Source: Humulus lupulus
Taxonomy: Eukaryota > Streptophyta > Magnoliopsida > Rosales > Cannabaceae
DNA: 64,000 nt
NCBI RefSeq assembly: GCF_963169125.1
Contig: NC_084800.1
Location: 148,920,397-148,984,396 of the forward strand
Direction: 5' to 3'
Within the stretch, counting starts at the first letter, position 1, and the number at the start of each line of letters is the position of its first letter. Positions 1-12,689 of the stretch are shown here, in pieces. The notes beneath the pieces are model-generated. The model was given only the letters and a program-made list of their open reading frames with translations, searched no databases and was not told the DNA's origin. A program made the position numbers and the translations under genes.

Positions 1-1043
1 CGAGAACGTTTTAGGCTCGGGATGGATTTTATCACCCGGATTGATAGAATTCAAGTTTCTGAGGGTTAGAATTTCATTCCAAAGTTATTTAATGGATTAG
101 AACTTTATGGATAGATGTTGTTGATACGTTGTGACTAGGTTTTCAGTTAGGCTCGGACTAGGGGACTGTGCTCAGGATATCACTACTTAGAAAGTTTGGG
201 ACATAGGTAAGAAAACTGTTGTACTCGTAGAGTAGGGTATGGCTCTATAGTTTGTATTGCAGGGCATGGCCCTATGTGATTGTGTTGTAGGGCGTAGCCC
301 TATTGTTTATGTTTGTATTTGTTGTTTATATGTTATGTATTGCATATCTGTGAATGAACGGCAAGGGTCGGGAATGGCGAAGGCTGAGAACGGTAGGAAG
401 CCGAGTATGGCAAGGGGCCAGGAACGGCGTTAAGCATGTGGAGTACGGGGTGGAGTACGTCAAGGGCCGGGAGCGGCGTTAAGCATGTGGAGTGAAAGTC
501 GCTAGGGTGTCACCCTTCTCGGATGCCTAAGTCAACCTCACAGTGTATACCACAAACCCAAGGCCTGGTAAAGCGCCTGGGACAACATGGCCATTGTGTT
601 TAGCTTTTTGGTTGCTTTGTTATATGCTTACTGATTGCTATGCATATGTTAATTGTTTGTGTTGAGTTTTCTTTCTTGGCTTCGGCTCACGGGTGCTCTA
701 TGGTGTAGTTAAGGGCAAGGGAAAGGCTGACCAACCATGATGATGGAGAACGTGAAGCAGCGTGTACATGTTCGGCCTGCCTAGCTGTCACAACCAGGGG
801 TATTTTTGGGAGATGTGGTCGTTTAGTCGACTTTAATCATATTTTGAGTTGTAAATATTTCTAAACAGTATTTTGGGATCCCAAATGTATAACTCTTTAT
901 AATATCAATGAATGGTTACATTTTCAAAATTACATGACCTTTATTACTGTTTAGCCGCACTTTTAACCTAAAACCTCGATTAGCGAGTTAATTGCACATT
1001 TAAAACTCACTTAGTAACGAATCTATGGAAGTAGGGCGTTAAA
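1..1043 (+). mobile_element. Tekay-type LTR 'L', plus orientation, 5' part outside the window
   Basis: This is the downstream part of a long LTR read on the plus strand. Its last 80 bases closely match the end of solo LTR B reverse-complemented (shared AGTAACG ... AGGGCGTTA words). The expected terminal TTACA reads TTAAA at 1039-1043. The next bases, ACATCCC, continue the 3' LTR of element G (compare 50071-50080), so L looks like an insertion into that LTR with ACATC (1044-1048) as the likely right target duplication. No coding frame is credible. Whether L is solo or the end of a full element cannot be seen. Confidence 0.7.
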
Positions 1044-1876
1044 ACATCCCATAGTTTAACCCCGTAAAACCTCAAAACCACAATTGAAAACTTAGTGAAA
1101 TCAATAGAAATTCATACCTCGGCTGATATTTTGACCTGAGCTAACTCCAACCTCCAAAAACTTTATATTTCTCCAAGCTTCAGCCAACTTTCCAAAGTGT
1201 TCCTCCAAATTCCCCAAGCATCTCAAGCACCATGGAGAGGGAGAGAGAGTTGGGAGAGAGTGTGTGTAGCAAGGCTGAGAAAAGTCTAAGTGTTTCTCCT
1301 TAGTTCTAGTGTTTGATCCGTTTAAGTCTATCCCCAGCTACCTAATATCCAAAATATCCCTATATATAATCTTAGTCCTTTAATGCCACCAAGGGGAATA
1401 CCGTCATTTGCCACATCCTACTAATTCCTCGAGTGATCTTATAATTTCCCATTTAAACCCCCGACATACTTAAAAAAATACTAAATCACTACCCGTTACC
1501 CGTTAATCCCAAACATACACTATGTAACCATAATACCCCTAGACTCACCCCGAGCTGAGTATTCGATCCCGTTGTGACTATTTATCTATTCCGTTCCCTA
1601 GGACCTTTTCAGATTACACATCACAAATATATCACCACAATCTTGTGGTATATAGTACAACACACATATAATTCACGTTTATGCTATCAACGAGCCAAAA
1701 TTACAACTATGCCCCTGTTAACAGAAATGGGCCTACATGCATATTTAATACACCTAAACATACATTTCTAATCACATAATCATTTAATTCACGTAATAAC
1801 TTAATTATATCTATTATTGCCCTTCCGACATGCTAATCATGTTACTAAGCCTTATTACCAAATTTGGGACGCTACA
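1044..1876 (-). mobile_element. 3' LTR of element G (U3 side), minus orientation
   Basis: Read on the minus strand it starts TGTAGCGTCCCAAATTTGG at 1876, directly after a polypurine tract, and shares long stretches with the 5' LTR of G (for example the GAGA-rich segment at 1233-1263 against 50250-50286, and the CTAAGTGTTTCTCCTTAG word at 1287 and 50312). It is interrupted at 1043 by LTR L, so the rest of it lies left of the window. Confidence 0.75.
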
Positions 1877-1889
1877 ACTATCCCCTCCT
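1877..1889 (-). other. Polypurine tract of element G
   Basis: The minus strand reads AGGAGGGGATAGT immediately upstream of the 3' LTR. The identical tract precedes the 3' LTRs of A (7676-7688), E (32958-32970) and D (60859-60871). In this group it primes plus-strand DNA synthesis. Confidence 0.8.
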
Positions 1890-1912
1890 TACAAAAATTT
1901 CGTCCTCAAAAT

Positions 1913-4409
1913 TTACCTAAATAACTCGGGATATCGATACCGCATATCAGTCTCAAAGTCCCATGTTACCTTTTCCACTTTGTTGTTCCTCCAGAACACT
2001 TTCACTAAGGCGATGGTCTTGTTTCTGCAAGACTTTATCTTTTCGGTCTAGAATCTGAACAAGCTTCTCCTCATAAGATAAATCTTGATCCAGCTCCAGG
2101 TTTTCATAACTTAGCACATGTGTAGAATTTGATACATATTTCTGGAGCATGGACACATGAAATACATTGTGAACCCTCGATCAAGCTAGAGGCATGCCAA
2201 TCTATAGGCTACCTCTCAAACCTGTTCCAGAATCTAAAAGGGGAAAACAAACCTAGGGCTTGGCTTAACTTGACCCTCACTCCAAATCATGTCACCCCTC
2301 TCAAGGGAGAAACTCTTAGAAACACATAATCACCGATTTGAAACTCTACCCTCCTATGTCTCAAGTCTAAGCAAGTCTTTTGCCGATTTTAGGAGGCAAA
2401 AATTCTAGCTCTAATCTTCTCAATTGCCTCATTGGTTCTTTAAACAATCTTAGGACCTAAATACTTTCTCCCACCCATCTCATCCCAATGGATGGGCGAT
2501 CTGCACTTCCTCCCATATAGAATTTCATACAAAGCCACTTCGATAGTTGCTTGATAGCTGTTGTTATACAAAAATTCAATCAAAGGGAGATAATTACTCC
2601 AAGATCCCCCAAACTATAACACACAGGCCGGCAGCATATCGTCCAGTATCTAAATCATCCTCTCAGACTGTCCATCCATCTGAGGATGATAAGCGGTACT
2701 AAACTGCAACTATGTGCCCATAGTCTTCTACAGGCTCTCCCAAAACATAGAGGTTAAGGTGGGGTCCCTGTCAAATACTATCGACCTCGGAGCCCCATGA
2801 AATTGCACAATTTCCTTAACATACCATCCAACATACTGCTCCACTACATAAGTTGTCTTAACATGCAAAAAGTGGGATGATTTGGTGTACCTATCCACAA
2901 TCACCCACACAGAATGATATTGTCCCATAGTCTTCGGTAGTCCAACCATGAAGTCCATGGTGATATCCTCCCACTTCCGCTCTGGAATCCCTAAAGGCTG
3001 CAGCAACCCTAATTTCCTTTGATGCTTAACCTTCACCTGCTGACAGGTCAAACACTTGGCCACATAATCTACTACATCCTTTTTCATCCCCAGCCACCAA
3101 TACAAGGTTCTCAAGTCTCGGTACCTATTCGTTGTACTAGGATGTAAGGAGTAGGGTGTAGTATGAGACTCATCTACAATCTCTCGCCTGATACCGAAAT
3201 CCATTAGAACACAAATTCAAAGCTTATACCTTAGTAGACGTACCTCTAAAATAGAAAAGTCCTTAGCCACTTCGGCTAAGACATCCTCTGCATGCTTCCT
3301 CAACCGTGGATCCTCCTTCTACACTTCATTGATCCTCTCAAGGAGCGTAGGTTGAAGTGTAATATTGGCTAGCTGACCAACTACTAATTCAATTACAGCT
3401 CTGGTTATCTCTTCACCTAACCTCTCTGATATATGCCTCAACCAACATAATTGTTTTGGGCCCTTTCGACTCAATGCGTCGGCCACCATATTGGCCTTCT
3501 CTAGATGGTATAAATTTTCGCAGTCGTAGTCCTTTACCAGTTCCTGTCAATGCCTCTAGCACATATTCAAATCCTTCTGAGTAAAGAAATACTTTAGACT
3601 TTTATTGTCAGTGTATATTTCGCACTTTTCCCCATACATATAATGCCTCCACACCTTCAGTGCAAATACTATCGCTGCCAATTCAAGATCGTGAGTGGGA
3701 TAACTCTGCTCATACTTCTTCATCTGTCTCAATGCGTAGGCTATCACCTTTCCAACTTGCATCAATACACACCCCAAACCCTGCCTTGAAGCATTGTAGT
3801 AGACCACAGACTTCTCACTGTCTGATGGGAGACTCAATACCGGAGTGGTGATCAGTTGCCGCTTCAATTCCTTAAATTTGTTCTCACATCTACTTGTCCA
3901 AATATACTTGGTCTTCTTATGCGTCAGCTCAGTCAACGGTGTGGAAATTCTGGGGAATCCCTCAACAAATCACCGATAGTACCCTGCCAATCCCAAGAAA
4001 CTCCTAACGTCTGGTATGTTGCAAGGTCTGGGAAAATCTCTCACTACCTTAATCTTTCTTGTGTCCACCAGAATCCCCCTCTTACTAACAATGTTGCCTG
4101 GGGTAACCAAAACTCACATTTTCTAAACTTAGCATATAACCTATGCTCCCTCAACTGCTGTAGTACCAAGCAAAGATGCTGCTCGTGCGCGGTCTCTGAC
4201 AGGGAGTACACCAATTTATCATCGATGAATACGATCACAAGCTTATCCAAATAATCCCTGAAGACCCTATTCATCAAGTCCATAAAGGCTGTTGGGGCAT
4301 TGGTTAATCCAAATGACATGATCAGGAATTCATAATGACCATACCTTGTGTGGAATGTGGTCTTTGGTATGTCCTCCTCTTTAATCCTTAACTGGTGGTA
4401 ACCGGACCG
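1913..4409 (-). pseudogene. Element G pol, second half: RT C-part, RNase H, integrase, chromodomain (broken)
   Basis: This continues the reverse transcriptase interrupted at 45566. In transcription order: the RT C-part (4409-4044) with an FIDD active-site motif at about 4235 and the [10 protein letters not shown] block; RNase H (3936-3556) with the [20 protein letters not shown] block; integrase (3204-2728) with the zinc-binding CLTCQQ word and the first two catalytic Asp contexts (MDFMVGLP, VFDRDPT); and a C-terminal chromodomain-like piece (2156-1913) with QILDRKDKVL, whose final PELFR-stop is at about 1913. Frameshifts and stops separate all pieces, so it cannot encode a polyprotein. Similarity to A, D and E assigns it to Tekay/Del chromoviruses. 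Confidence 0.8.
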
Positions 4410-4414
4410 AAGGT
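4410..4414. repeat. Left target-site duplication of Athila element F (AAGGT)
   Basis: AAGGT directly precedes the TGATAAC start of F and recurs at 45561-45565 directly after F. Joining the flanks restores the RT reading of G (...KIDL followed by RSGYHQL). Confidence 0.9.
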
Positions 4415-5332
4415 TGATAACTTTATCTTAGTGTCGTTTTAGAATGTATTTTTTGGTAATCTTGAGTGTTTATGTTTGTTTTGTGCAAGATTACACTTTT
4501 GTTTGTCTTTGTTGTAGGTTGGTGCGTTGAATAATGAGAAAAATGTAGAAAGAAGTGAAAATGGTGGAAAAATGAAGCTCTTGGTGGTTTTTCGACTCAA
4601 AATGGTGCTAAGGACGAGTAAAAATTAGTTTTTGATGAAGAAACGAGGTTGAAAGACTTAAATTTAGAAATAATCAAATTAGGGCCGCGACTAGGAGTTT
4701 AGAGTCGTAACTCTGGGAAAGTCAGAACACAAAATTGCTGAAGGGAATTATAGCCGCGACTTGCCCTTATAAGTCGCGGCGCTAGGGGAAGTCAGAGGCT
4801 AAAGCAAGGGTGCATCGAAGACACGAGCGACGACTTGATATGCCTGAGTCGTGGCGCCTGATGACGTATGCAAAGTTGGAGGGCCTTTAAAAATTGATAC
4901 GAGTCATTACCTAGAGAAGGCCAAGTTGCGACCCGCATATGAAAAACTAGGGATTTGTGATTTAGGGTTTAATTATGTCATGAGGTCAGATTTTAATTAC
5001 GCTTTTAAAGACTAATTTTGATTCTTAGACTACTTTTCTAAACTTTTATATTTTTTTCTTTCTTCTTAAAGTTTTGAATCTTATGTTTTTGAATTATTAT
5101 TTTGTTGATTTAGTCATGCCTGATATGAACTAAACATTTTTACCTAGGGTTTAATGTAGTCACTTGGATTTTTATTTAATTTAATTATGATGTTCTATTA
5201 ATTTTTCTTCTCTATTCTAATCTATATAATGTTTTCTTAAAGCTAGTAAATACATGATCAATTTTTTCTTGATTTAAGATTTTGATTCAAAATTAGAAAG
5301 ATGAGAATTGAATATGTTATCGTTATACATAC
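4415..5332 (+). mobile_element. Athila element F, 5' LTR, first part
   Basis: It starts TGATAACTTTATCTTAGTG and aligns along its length with the 3' LTR of F at 44180-45108. It stops at 5332 where the 3' LTR of element A begins; the LTR resumes at 35202 after a gap of about 220 bp relative to the 3' copy. The two F LTRs differ at many positions, so F is clearly older than C or E. It contains GC-rich words of the form GCCGCGACT...AGTCGCGGC between about 4683 and 4860. Confidence 0.85.
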
Positions 5333-7675
5333 TGTAATGCCCTGGTTACCCCAGAACAGTTACGGTGAACAGTGAATCGAAAATTTGACCAACTACCCGA
5401 GTCCTTTGGTTAAAAACGTGATCTAAGTGTTATTAACAGGCTAAGTCGAAAAACCAATAAAAAGGAAAGAATACATTTCATTAAGTATATAAACTGTTCA
5501 TGAGCCATTCAAAACGTTTACAAGTTGTTTATAGTACAAAATGGTCGCTACTGTTTCAAATTTATAATCCCCATCGACCTAAGCGGCAAAAATAGGGTAA
5601 ACCCCCTAGTCTCTCTAAGAACTCCTCGGCCGTGGTGGTCAAGCGGCCGCATATGTACACAACACCACCTAAGCTCTCCACTCAAGGTTGGGTGAGCTTC
5701 TCTTTCCCTTTACCTGCACCACATAGCACCCATGAGCCAAGGCCTAGCAAGAAATCACAATAAAGCATGATATAATATCAACAATGATCATAATAATCAT
5801 TCAGGACTATCAGTCCAAAACAGATAGGTGACAGTAGCAAAAGTAACAAAAGTGGGGATAGCTTCCTCTAGCAATGAGAAGATAGGGTCACCAGGGCTTA
5901 ACTGATAATTTATCCTTTCATAAGTTTGATCAGGATAGGTGTATTGTGAATAGTCACCAACATAACCTTCCTCATGCCCATAGAGTCATAACTCTGGAAC
6001 ATCGTTCCCTAGCCATGTGACAACAGTCACCGGGGCCTTATGCCCTGGCTGAGAGTACTAGTCTTAGACTAGCCCAGCGCTTATAAGTTCATCGACTTTA
6101 GGGTAGGTCCAACATTAATGCCATAGAGGCATACAATGCTGATATCGATTAGATCTAATCTTCATTTGGCTCGACGTTCATGACGCTATGCCATTTTTGA
6201 CTCTAAGGTCAGTGTCCCTGACTAGTCAGTGCCATAATCATTTAATATGCAATCCATGTCCACATTTGCCAATCAACGTGCCTCAATAACAAATCAAGCA
6301 TGTCATAAACATAACCAGGGTTCAACTATATTCATACACTGTTTTCTTACCTCTGGTTCGAGTGAAAATTAATATAAGAACGACCCTTGAGAACGATCAA
6401 TCTTTTAGTTCCTTTGCGGTTACCTGGTCATAACCAAAATATAGGATTCATCAATGAAAATGACAACAAAGGGTTCGATCCCGAGACATCGAATCCTACT
6501 AAACCAGGTAGTAGGATCGATCCCGAGGCCTAAGGCTTGAATCCCCAAGCTTAAAACACATTTCTGGACAAAAATGCCCTTATGGGTCGCGGCTCACCAG
6601 AATCATGCCGCGGCTGACCCTCCTGACAGAGGCATTTCCACCCTAGAAACCAACATAGGCCGCGGCTCACCATAGCCATGCCGCGACCCTTTACCCAAAC
6701 CAGCAAGCACCAGCTCGTCTTCCCCTGCGTTTTCCCCCAAAACCAAACCTTCAAACCAGTTCCAAACCTCTTCCAAACACTCAATCCAATCCCTAAACAT
6801 CATCTATATCAAACCCTCATCAAAACCCAAGTTAAACATCAATCAAAACCTCCATTAATCCAAGCTATCCTCAACAAAAATCATAGGCTAAAAACTAAAA
6901 AGAGTAAAACCAGAAAACTTATGGCTGAAACTCATCTCAAACTTGAGATTAAATCCCCTTCAATGGCTGAACCAACTTTATGAACTCAACCCCTTGATTT
7001 CCTAGCTTGATTCCTCAATTTGGGCTCAAAAACTCCAAAGAAGAAATGAGAGGAAATGATGTACGGGAAGGAGGAAAACCTTGCTCTATTTTGTTCTGTT
7101 TTCTACAGCCAACTAAAGTTTCATATACATCCAAACCGAATGACCTAAATGCCCCTAGGTCACTTAAGGTTTCTAAAGTCATCCCAAGGGTAAAATTGTC
7201 CTTTCCAACCTATACCGTTAATCATAATTAACGCTCTCCAATTCCCACTAATCTTGATAACCTCCAACACCAATAATTCTTATCCCGTTGCCCTATAATT
7301 CCCGGTAACGCTCTAATCATTAAAAACACCCTGAGACTCACCCCGAGCCCCTAGCTTAAGCCTATTATCACCAACCGATAAATTATATTTAAAGATCGTC
7401 TCATGCCGAATAACTTGAACCAATCTACATTATAATGTGGCCTCACAATATATCATTGACATGCAAACAAATATACAATTATGCCCTCAATGGGCCAAAT
7501 TACCAAAATACCCCTGTAAACAAATGTGGACCCACATGCATGCATTTAACATCATATTATAATATAATTATCATAAACATGCATAAATTCATTTAATGGC
7601 ATAATTAAACAGTTATGGCCCTCCTGGCCTACTAATCTAGCCATTAAACCATATTAGGGATTCTGGGGCATTACA
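5333..7675 (-). mobile_element. 3' LTR of Tekay element A, complete, minus orientation
   Basis: It runs from TGTAATGCCCTGGTTACC (plus-strand reading) to GGGGCATTACA, 2,343 bp, next to the polypurine tract at 7676-7688. The first 380 bases closely match 26727-27111, the remaining part of A's 5' LTR. It lies in the 5' LTR of F; CATAC at 5328-5332 is the left flank and its partner has been lost. A GC-rich palindrome cluster (CCGCGG words) is at about 6585-6690. Short ORFs in this stretch have no similarity to real genes. Confidence 0.85.
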
Positions 7676-7711
7676 ACTATCCCCTCCTTACAGAAATTTT
7701 GTCCTCGAAAT

Positions 7712-9423
7712 TTATCTGAACAGCTCGGGATACTGACTCCGCATATCTGACTCCAGCTCCCACGTCGCCTCTTCGACCTTGCTGTTCCTCCACAATACCT
7801 TAACCAAAGGTATTGTCTTATTCCTGAGGACATTACCTTTTCTATCAAGTATCTGAACAGGCTGCTCCTCAAAGGAGAGATCTGGCTCAAGCTCCAAATC
7901 TTCATAACTCAAAATATGGCTCGCATCAGATACATACCCCCGAAGAGCGGATACATGGAACACATTATGCACGGCCGACAATGCCGAAGGCAAAGCTAGC
8001 CTGTAAGCCACTTGACCAATCCTCTCCAGGATCTCAAATGGACCTACAAACCTAGGACTCAGCTTGCCTTTCTTCCCAAACCTTCTCACCCCTTTCCATG
8101 GCGAGACTCTAAGGAAAACATAGTCTCCTACCTGGAACTCCACGTTCTTGCGCTTGGGATCCGCATAGCTCTTCTGTCTACTCTGAGAAGTAAGCATCCG
8201 AGCTCTAATCTTGTTAATAGCCTCACTGGTCCTCTGAACTGCCTCAGGACCTAAGTATCTCCTTTCACCTGTCTCATCCCAATGAATGGGAGATCTGCAT
8301 TTTCTACCATACAGCATCTCATAAGGTGCAACTCTAATGGTAGACTGATAACTGTTATTATAGGAGAACTCTATCAAAGGCAGATACTTACTCCAAGATC
8401 CACCAAAGTCCAGCACACATGCTCGCAGCATGTCTTCCAATATCTGGATCGTCCTCTCAGATTGCCCATCTATCTGAGGATGATAAGCTGTAATGAACAT
8501 CAACTATGTACCCATGGCTTTCTGCAAACTCCCCCAGAACTTGGATGTAAAAGTAGTATCTCGATCTAACACGATCGACCTAGGTGCTCCATGGACGCGC
8601 ATGATCTCTCTCACATAGAGATCTGCATACTGGTCAACTGTATAAGTAGCTCTCACTGGCAGAAAGTGAGCTGACTTGGTGTAGCGATCCACTATCACCC
8701 AAATAGAATCATGCTGACCAACAGTCCTGGGTAAGCCCACCACAAAATCCATCATGATGCCTTCCCACTTCCACTCTGGGATATCCAGAGGCTGCAATAA
8801 CCCTGCCGACCTCTGATGCTCAGCCTTGACCTGTTGACATGTGAAGCACTTAGCCACATACTCTACTACATCTCTCTTCATCCCTGTCCACCAATACATC
8901 AATCTCACATCCTGATACATCTTCGTGGTGCCTGGATGCAAAGAGTAAGGTGTAGTATGAGATTCATCCAGAATCTCTTGCCTCAAAGTAGTGTCTAACG
9001 GAACACATATCCGCCCCTTGTATCTCAACAACCCCAAATCAGACACTGTATAATCTCTGGATGCTCCAGCCAAGAAATCCTCTCTAATCTTGATCAGTTA
9101 TGGATCACTCAACTGACCCTCCTTGATCCTCTCTAACAGCGTAGACTGTAGCGTGATATTGGCCAACTGGCCCACCAACAACTCTATACCAGCTCTGGTC
9201 ATATCATCTGCTAACTCCCTGGCTATCAGCCTAATACCATAAATCTGTCCCGGACCCTTCCGGCTTAAAGCATCAGCTACCACGTTGGCTTTTCCTGGAT
9301 GATATAGAATCTCACAATCATAATCTTTTACTAACTCCAGCCAATGCCTTTGTCTCATATTCAAGTCCTTCTGGGTGAAGAAGTACTTCAGGCTCTTGTG
9401 GTCTGTATAAATCTCACACTTCT
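7712..9423 (-). pseudogene. Element A pol, second half: RNase H C-part, integrase, chromodomain
   Basis: This continues the RNase H frame cut at 23436. It begins with [17 protein letters not shown], then [13 protein letters not shown], a linker, and the integrase with its H2C2 zinc finger ([11 protein letters not shown] ... CFTCQQVK at about 8960-8840), catalytic Asp contexts MDFVVGLPR and VLDRDTTF, then ITAYHPQIDGQSERT with the third acidic residue. A C-terminal chromodomain (PVQILDRKGNVL ... VLWRNSKVEEATWE) ends in PELFR-stop at 7712. There are in-frame stops at about 9098 and at 8504, the latter a CAG to TAG change judged against the normal family motif. The piece is otherwise well preserved. 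Confidence 0.88.
9419..9423. repeat. Left target-site duplication of solo LTR B (CTTCT, one mismatch)
   Basis: CTTCT here pairs with CTTTT at 23431-23435, four of five bases equal. Removing 9424-23430 and one copy rejoins the RNase H words YLYGEKC and [10 protein letters not shown] of element A. Confidence 0.75.
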
Positions 9424-11684
9424 TGTAACGCCCTACTACCTTAGAGCCGTTACTAAGTGAGTTTAAAACAGAAATTGTGCAACTAACTGACTCTACGAGG
9501 TTTCTAAAACCAAAAGTGTGACTTGATAAGAAGTTAAGGCTGTAATCTTTGAAAATACTTAGTTTCATTGAAAACATTAAGTATCAAACATCCGGGATCC
9601 CAAAATAAGGTTTACAAAATAGTTACAACTCAAAAATAGATTTACACTTGATTAACTATCAAAAGAATAGGTTAATACAACCATATACAAAATGCCCCCA
9701 ACCAAAGCAGTCGGGCAGGTCGAACATGTACGCGCCGCCCCCACGCTCTCCATACTCATGGCCGGTTGACTGACTCTTTGCTTTTACCTGCCACACAGAG
9801 CACCTGTGAGCCAAAGCCCAGCAAGAAAACTTATACAGTATATAACATATGCATAGAATATAGTTGACATATAATCCACTGATAAATAGGAAAACCATCA
9901 GATTGAACAAGCACGGCCATGCCGCCCCAAAGGCCTTACCAAAGCCTGGGGTCTCGGTCCTTACCGTAAGGATAACTCATGTATCCATTGGGTCCCACCC
10001 TGGCTATAAGCACTCCATGTGCTAAGTGTTACTTCCGGCCCCAAGGCCGTTCTCGGCCTTCGCCGCTCTCGGCCTTAGCCGTTCATTTCATTATAATCAC
10101 ACATACAGTACATTTCGAAATAATCATTCAAACATATAATAATTCATTTAAGGTTATACATTTGCACATAATTCAATCTAGGGCCATGCCCTGCAATAAC
10201 ACTGTGGGCCCATGCCCTGTTCTCGGGTGTTACGGTTTTCTTACCTTTCAATTCGATAGCTTAGATCACCTGACTCCTCGAGCACGATCCTACTCGAGCC
10301 CTAGCGCTCACCTAAACAAAATCCATAAGTCAAAGTCATTACCAATCCTCAAGTCCAAAACCTAGCCTCGGGACCAATCCCGAGCCCCCGGGAAGTCCTA
10401 GATCCACAAAACAAGGTGGTGGAATCGAGCCCCGAACCCTAGGTCAAAATACCTCAACAAAAGCCCAAAAACCCCTTTTTGTGAACAGTGCAGCGCTACA
10501 GTGCTCTTAAGAGGGCGCTATAGCACTACAAGCAGAACCACACATCCCCAGAAACAGGGCCTAGCGCTACAGCGCCCAAAGACTAGCGCTATAGCGCTAG
10601 TTGCAGACTGGCAACACCAAAAATCATTTTCTGCGATTTCTTTCAACCATTTCAACCCCAAACTTGTCCAAATCTTTTCCAAACCCATAAAAAAAATTAT
10701 CAACACCTCACACTCATCCCAAGAATCCCAATAACTCATAACCCAAGTTCAAACAACCCAAAACTCAAGATCTACCATAATGAACCCTAAACCCAGAAAT
10801 TCAGTCAAACATCAAAGTTAAGGACTTAGAAGTCATACCGTGGATGGAAATTCGACCTTGAGTTGAACCCTAGACCTCCTTAGCTTGCTCCTTCACAACC
10901 TTGGCCATATTTCCCCAAAAATCCCCATCTATCTAGCTTAAATACGCAGCTCAAACCAGTCAAACCCTAAAACTGAAATTTCTAAAACTTACCTCAATGT
11001 TGATGAGTTCTTGCTAATCCCTTGCCAATCTTCAAGTCTAGCTTAGGATCCTTGATGCTCAGCTTACCCTAGTTCACCACTAAGCTTAGCTCCAAGAAAA
11101 ATGAAGGGAAATGGTGGGAGAACCACAAACCGTTCCTTTGAAACAAAACCCCTCTGTTTTTCTCTCTGTTCCTTTTCCTTCCTTCTTTCTTTCTTTTTCA
11201 GCCTTATAACTCTACTCCACCAATCCCACTTAATATAAAGCTTCATTTAACTTATCTCTAAAATCCTAAAGACCAAAATGCCCTTCCTATTAATTATAAA
11301 CCTTTTTGTCCATGTAGGGCCATTTTAGTCATTTTACCCAATTCCCACTAATTCCTCGAGTGTCTCTAATAATTTCCCGCTTACTACCCAATACCTGATT
11401 AATCACTAAATATATCCCTCATCATCAAGATTAACCTCAATATATTTTCCAAATTCCCATTTAAACTCCCCAGGCTTAACCCACGCCGGGTATAAATTCC
11501 CGCTTTGACTTTTCCGCTAACCCGCTCATTCTAGGATCGTCTCGAGTCACAGATCACAGATATCAACACAGTCATGCCCAAAATGGCCAAATTACAATTA
11601 TGCTCTTTCTAAGATAATCAGGTCTACATGCATACTAATACACATAGTCATGCATCTCAAATAGTCAAATAGTCATATAACATG
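9424..11684 (-). mobile_element. Solo LTR 'B' (Tekay type), first part
   Basis: It starts TGTAACGCCCTACTACC and continues at 23316-23430, ending GGGTCGTTACA; together about 2,376 bp. The orientation is minus: the 23430 end reads TGTAACGACCCAAAATCGC, the usual LTR start. No second LTR, PBS or coding sequence belongs to it, so it is a solo LTR left by LTR-LTR recombination. It shares with element D the words AGCGCTACAGCGC and AGCGCTATAGCGCTAG at about 10490-10605. Tat element C is inserted at 11685. Confidence 0.85.
11680..11684. repeat. Left target-site duplication of element C (ACATG)
   Basis: ACATG at 11680-11684 and at 23311-23315 is a perfect 5-bp duplication flanking the TGTTGACCC...GGATAACA element. 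Confidence 0.93.
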
Positions 11685-12277
11685 TGTTGACCCAAGATTT
11701 GGCCAACTGACACGGAGTCAAAACGTGATTGATATGGACGAATGTATAGAGAAGAACGCAATGACAAAAGTAAAGGAAACACAGTAATTTATAGTGGTTC
11801 GGCCCCAGGATCTGGTAATGACCTACGTCCACTTAGGATAATATTGATATAAAATCAGAGGGGTGATCAAAGAACCAGGGTTCAATGAGTTTCACTCTTC
11901 TGTAAGGAACAATACAGATTTACTTGGAGAATTACTCTCGTTTCCTATGATTCAAAAGCTAAAAAAAGGTCGTCTTTCCTTGAGCCATCTCCTCTTATTT
12001 ATAGGCTCAAGGAGGGTCACAAGAGATTGTTACAGATATTCTTCCCTGAATAATCAGATATCCAAAAGATTGTATGAGATAACTTCACGATTCATAAAGA
12101 TCTTCCCATTAATGTTGCCTTGTACGCGGAACTACCGAACAGACTGGTCGCAGGTAAGACAGGCTTACCCCGCTTCTATTGTGTCTCCTGGTCGATACTC
12201 TAGCAGATGCTTCCACGTATCAACCACGTTTCAAGAGATTATTCGCCACGTCACCGGTGCTAATTTATTGGATAACA
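11685..12277 (-). mobile_element. Tat-type element C, 3' LTR (593 bp)
   Basis: It begins TGTTGACCCAAGATTTGGCC and ends TTATTGGATAACA in plus-strand reading. The second copy at 22718-23310 has the same length, with about 16 mismatches counted by eye (about 97% identity). It is the 3' LTR because gag-pol runs on the minus strand and the polypurine tract adjoins at 12278. An ORF of 147 codons beginning in it is repeated in part in the other LTR and shows no protein motif. Confidence 0.92.
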
Positions 12278-12294
12278 TTTGCCCCCCAAAGTTT
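12278..12294 (-). other. Polypurine tract of element C
   Basis: The minus strand reads AAACTTTGGGGGGCAAA directly before the 3' LTR, the expected primer site for plus-strand synthesis. Confidence 0.8.
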
Positions 12295-12510
12295 ATTTAC
12301 TACTAACAGTAAATAAACTTTGAGAGAACGACCCTTCGGTAACCCCTTCTGACGTGTCAGAACCCTTCGTGTGTTCTTGAAAAAAGCAACCCACTTATGT
12401 CCAATCATGTCCTTTCAGTTCCCTAGAAATAATTTCGACGGCCATCACGTTTCCCCATACTTAGAAAAAGGAAAACTAATGATTATACTTTTTTAATATC
12501 AGAGAATACT

Positions 12511-12517
12511 TATATAA
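12511..12517 (+). promoter_or_regulatory. TATA box of the antisense gene in element C
   Basis: TATATAA stands in an AT-rich stretch about 610 bases before the first usable ATG (13120) and about 180 bases before a good 5' splice site at 12690. A transcript would start near 12545. It lies between the polypurine tract and the gene, so the promoter is internal to the element and faces away from the 3' LTR. This is inferred from sequence and position only. Confidence 0.5.
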
Positions 12518-12689
12518 GACCGTCGAAGCCTTTTCTTTCTTTTTACGCACGCCATTATCTTTGCAGAAAACCCTAAAAACCAGAGCTTTAAGTTTTTCCG
12601 AAGACCGTTCTCCTGCACTTCCAAGAATCAGACCGTGGGCTCTTTAATCTCCGAAGACCTTTCTTCCACCTTCACGATCACTCTTCTTG

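Noticed and set aside
7712..9423. Endogenous pararetrovirus
   Set aside because: Domain order PR-RT-RNase H-integrase, LTRs, PBS and polypurine tract are those of Ty3/gypsy; no movement or coat protein motifs.
11863..12306. 147-codon ORF
   Set aside because: It lies mostly in the 3' LTR of C, is only partly open in the other LTR and has no protein motif.
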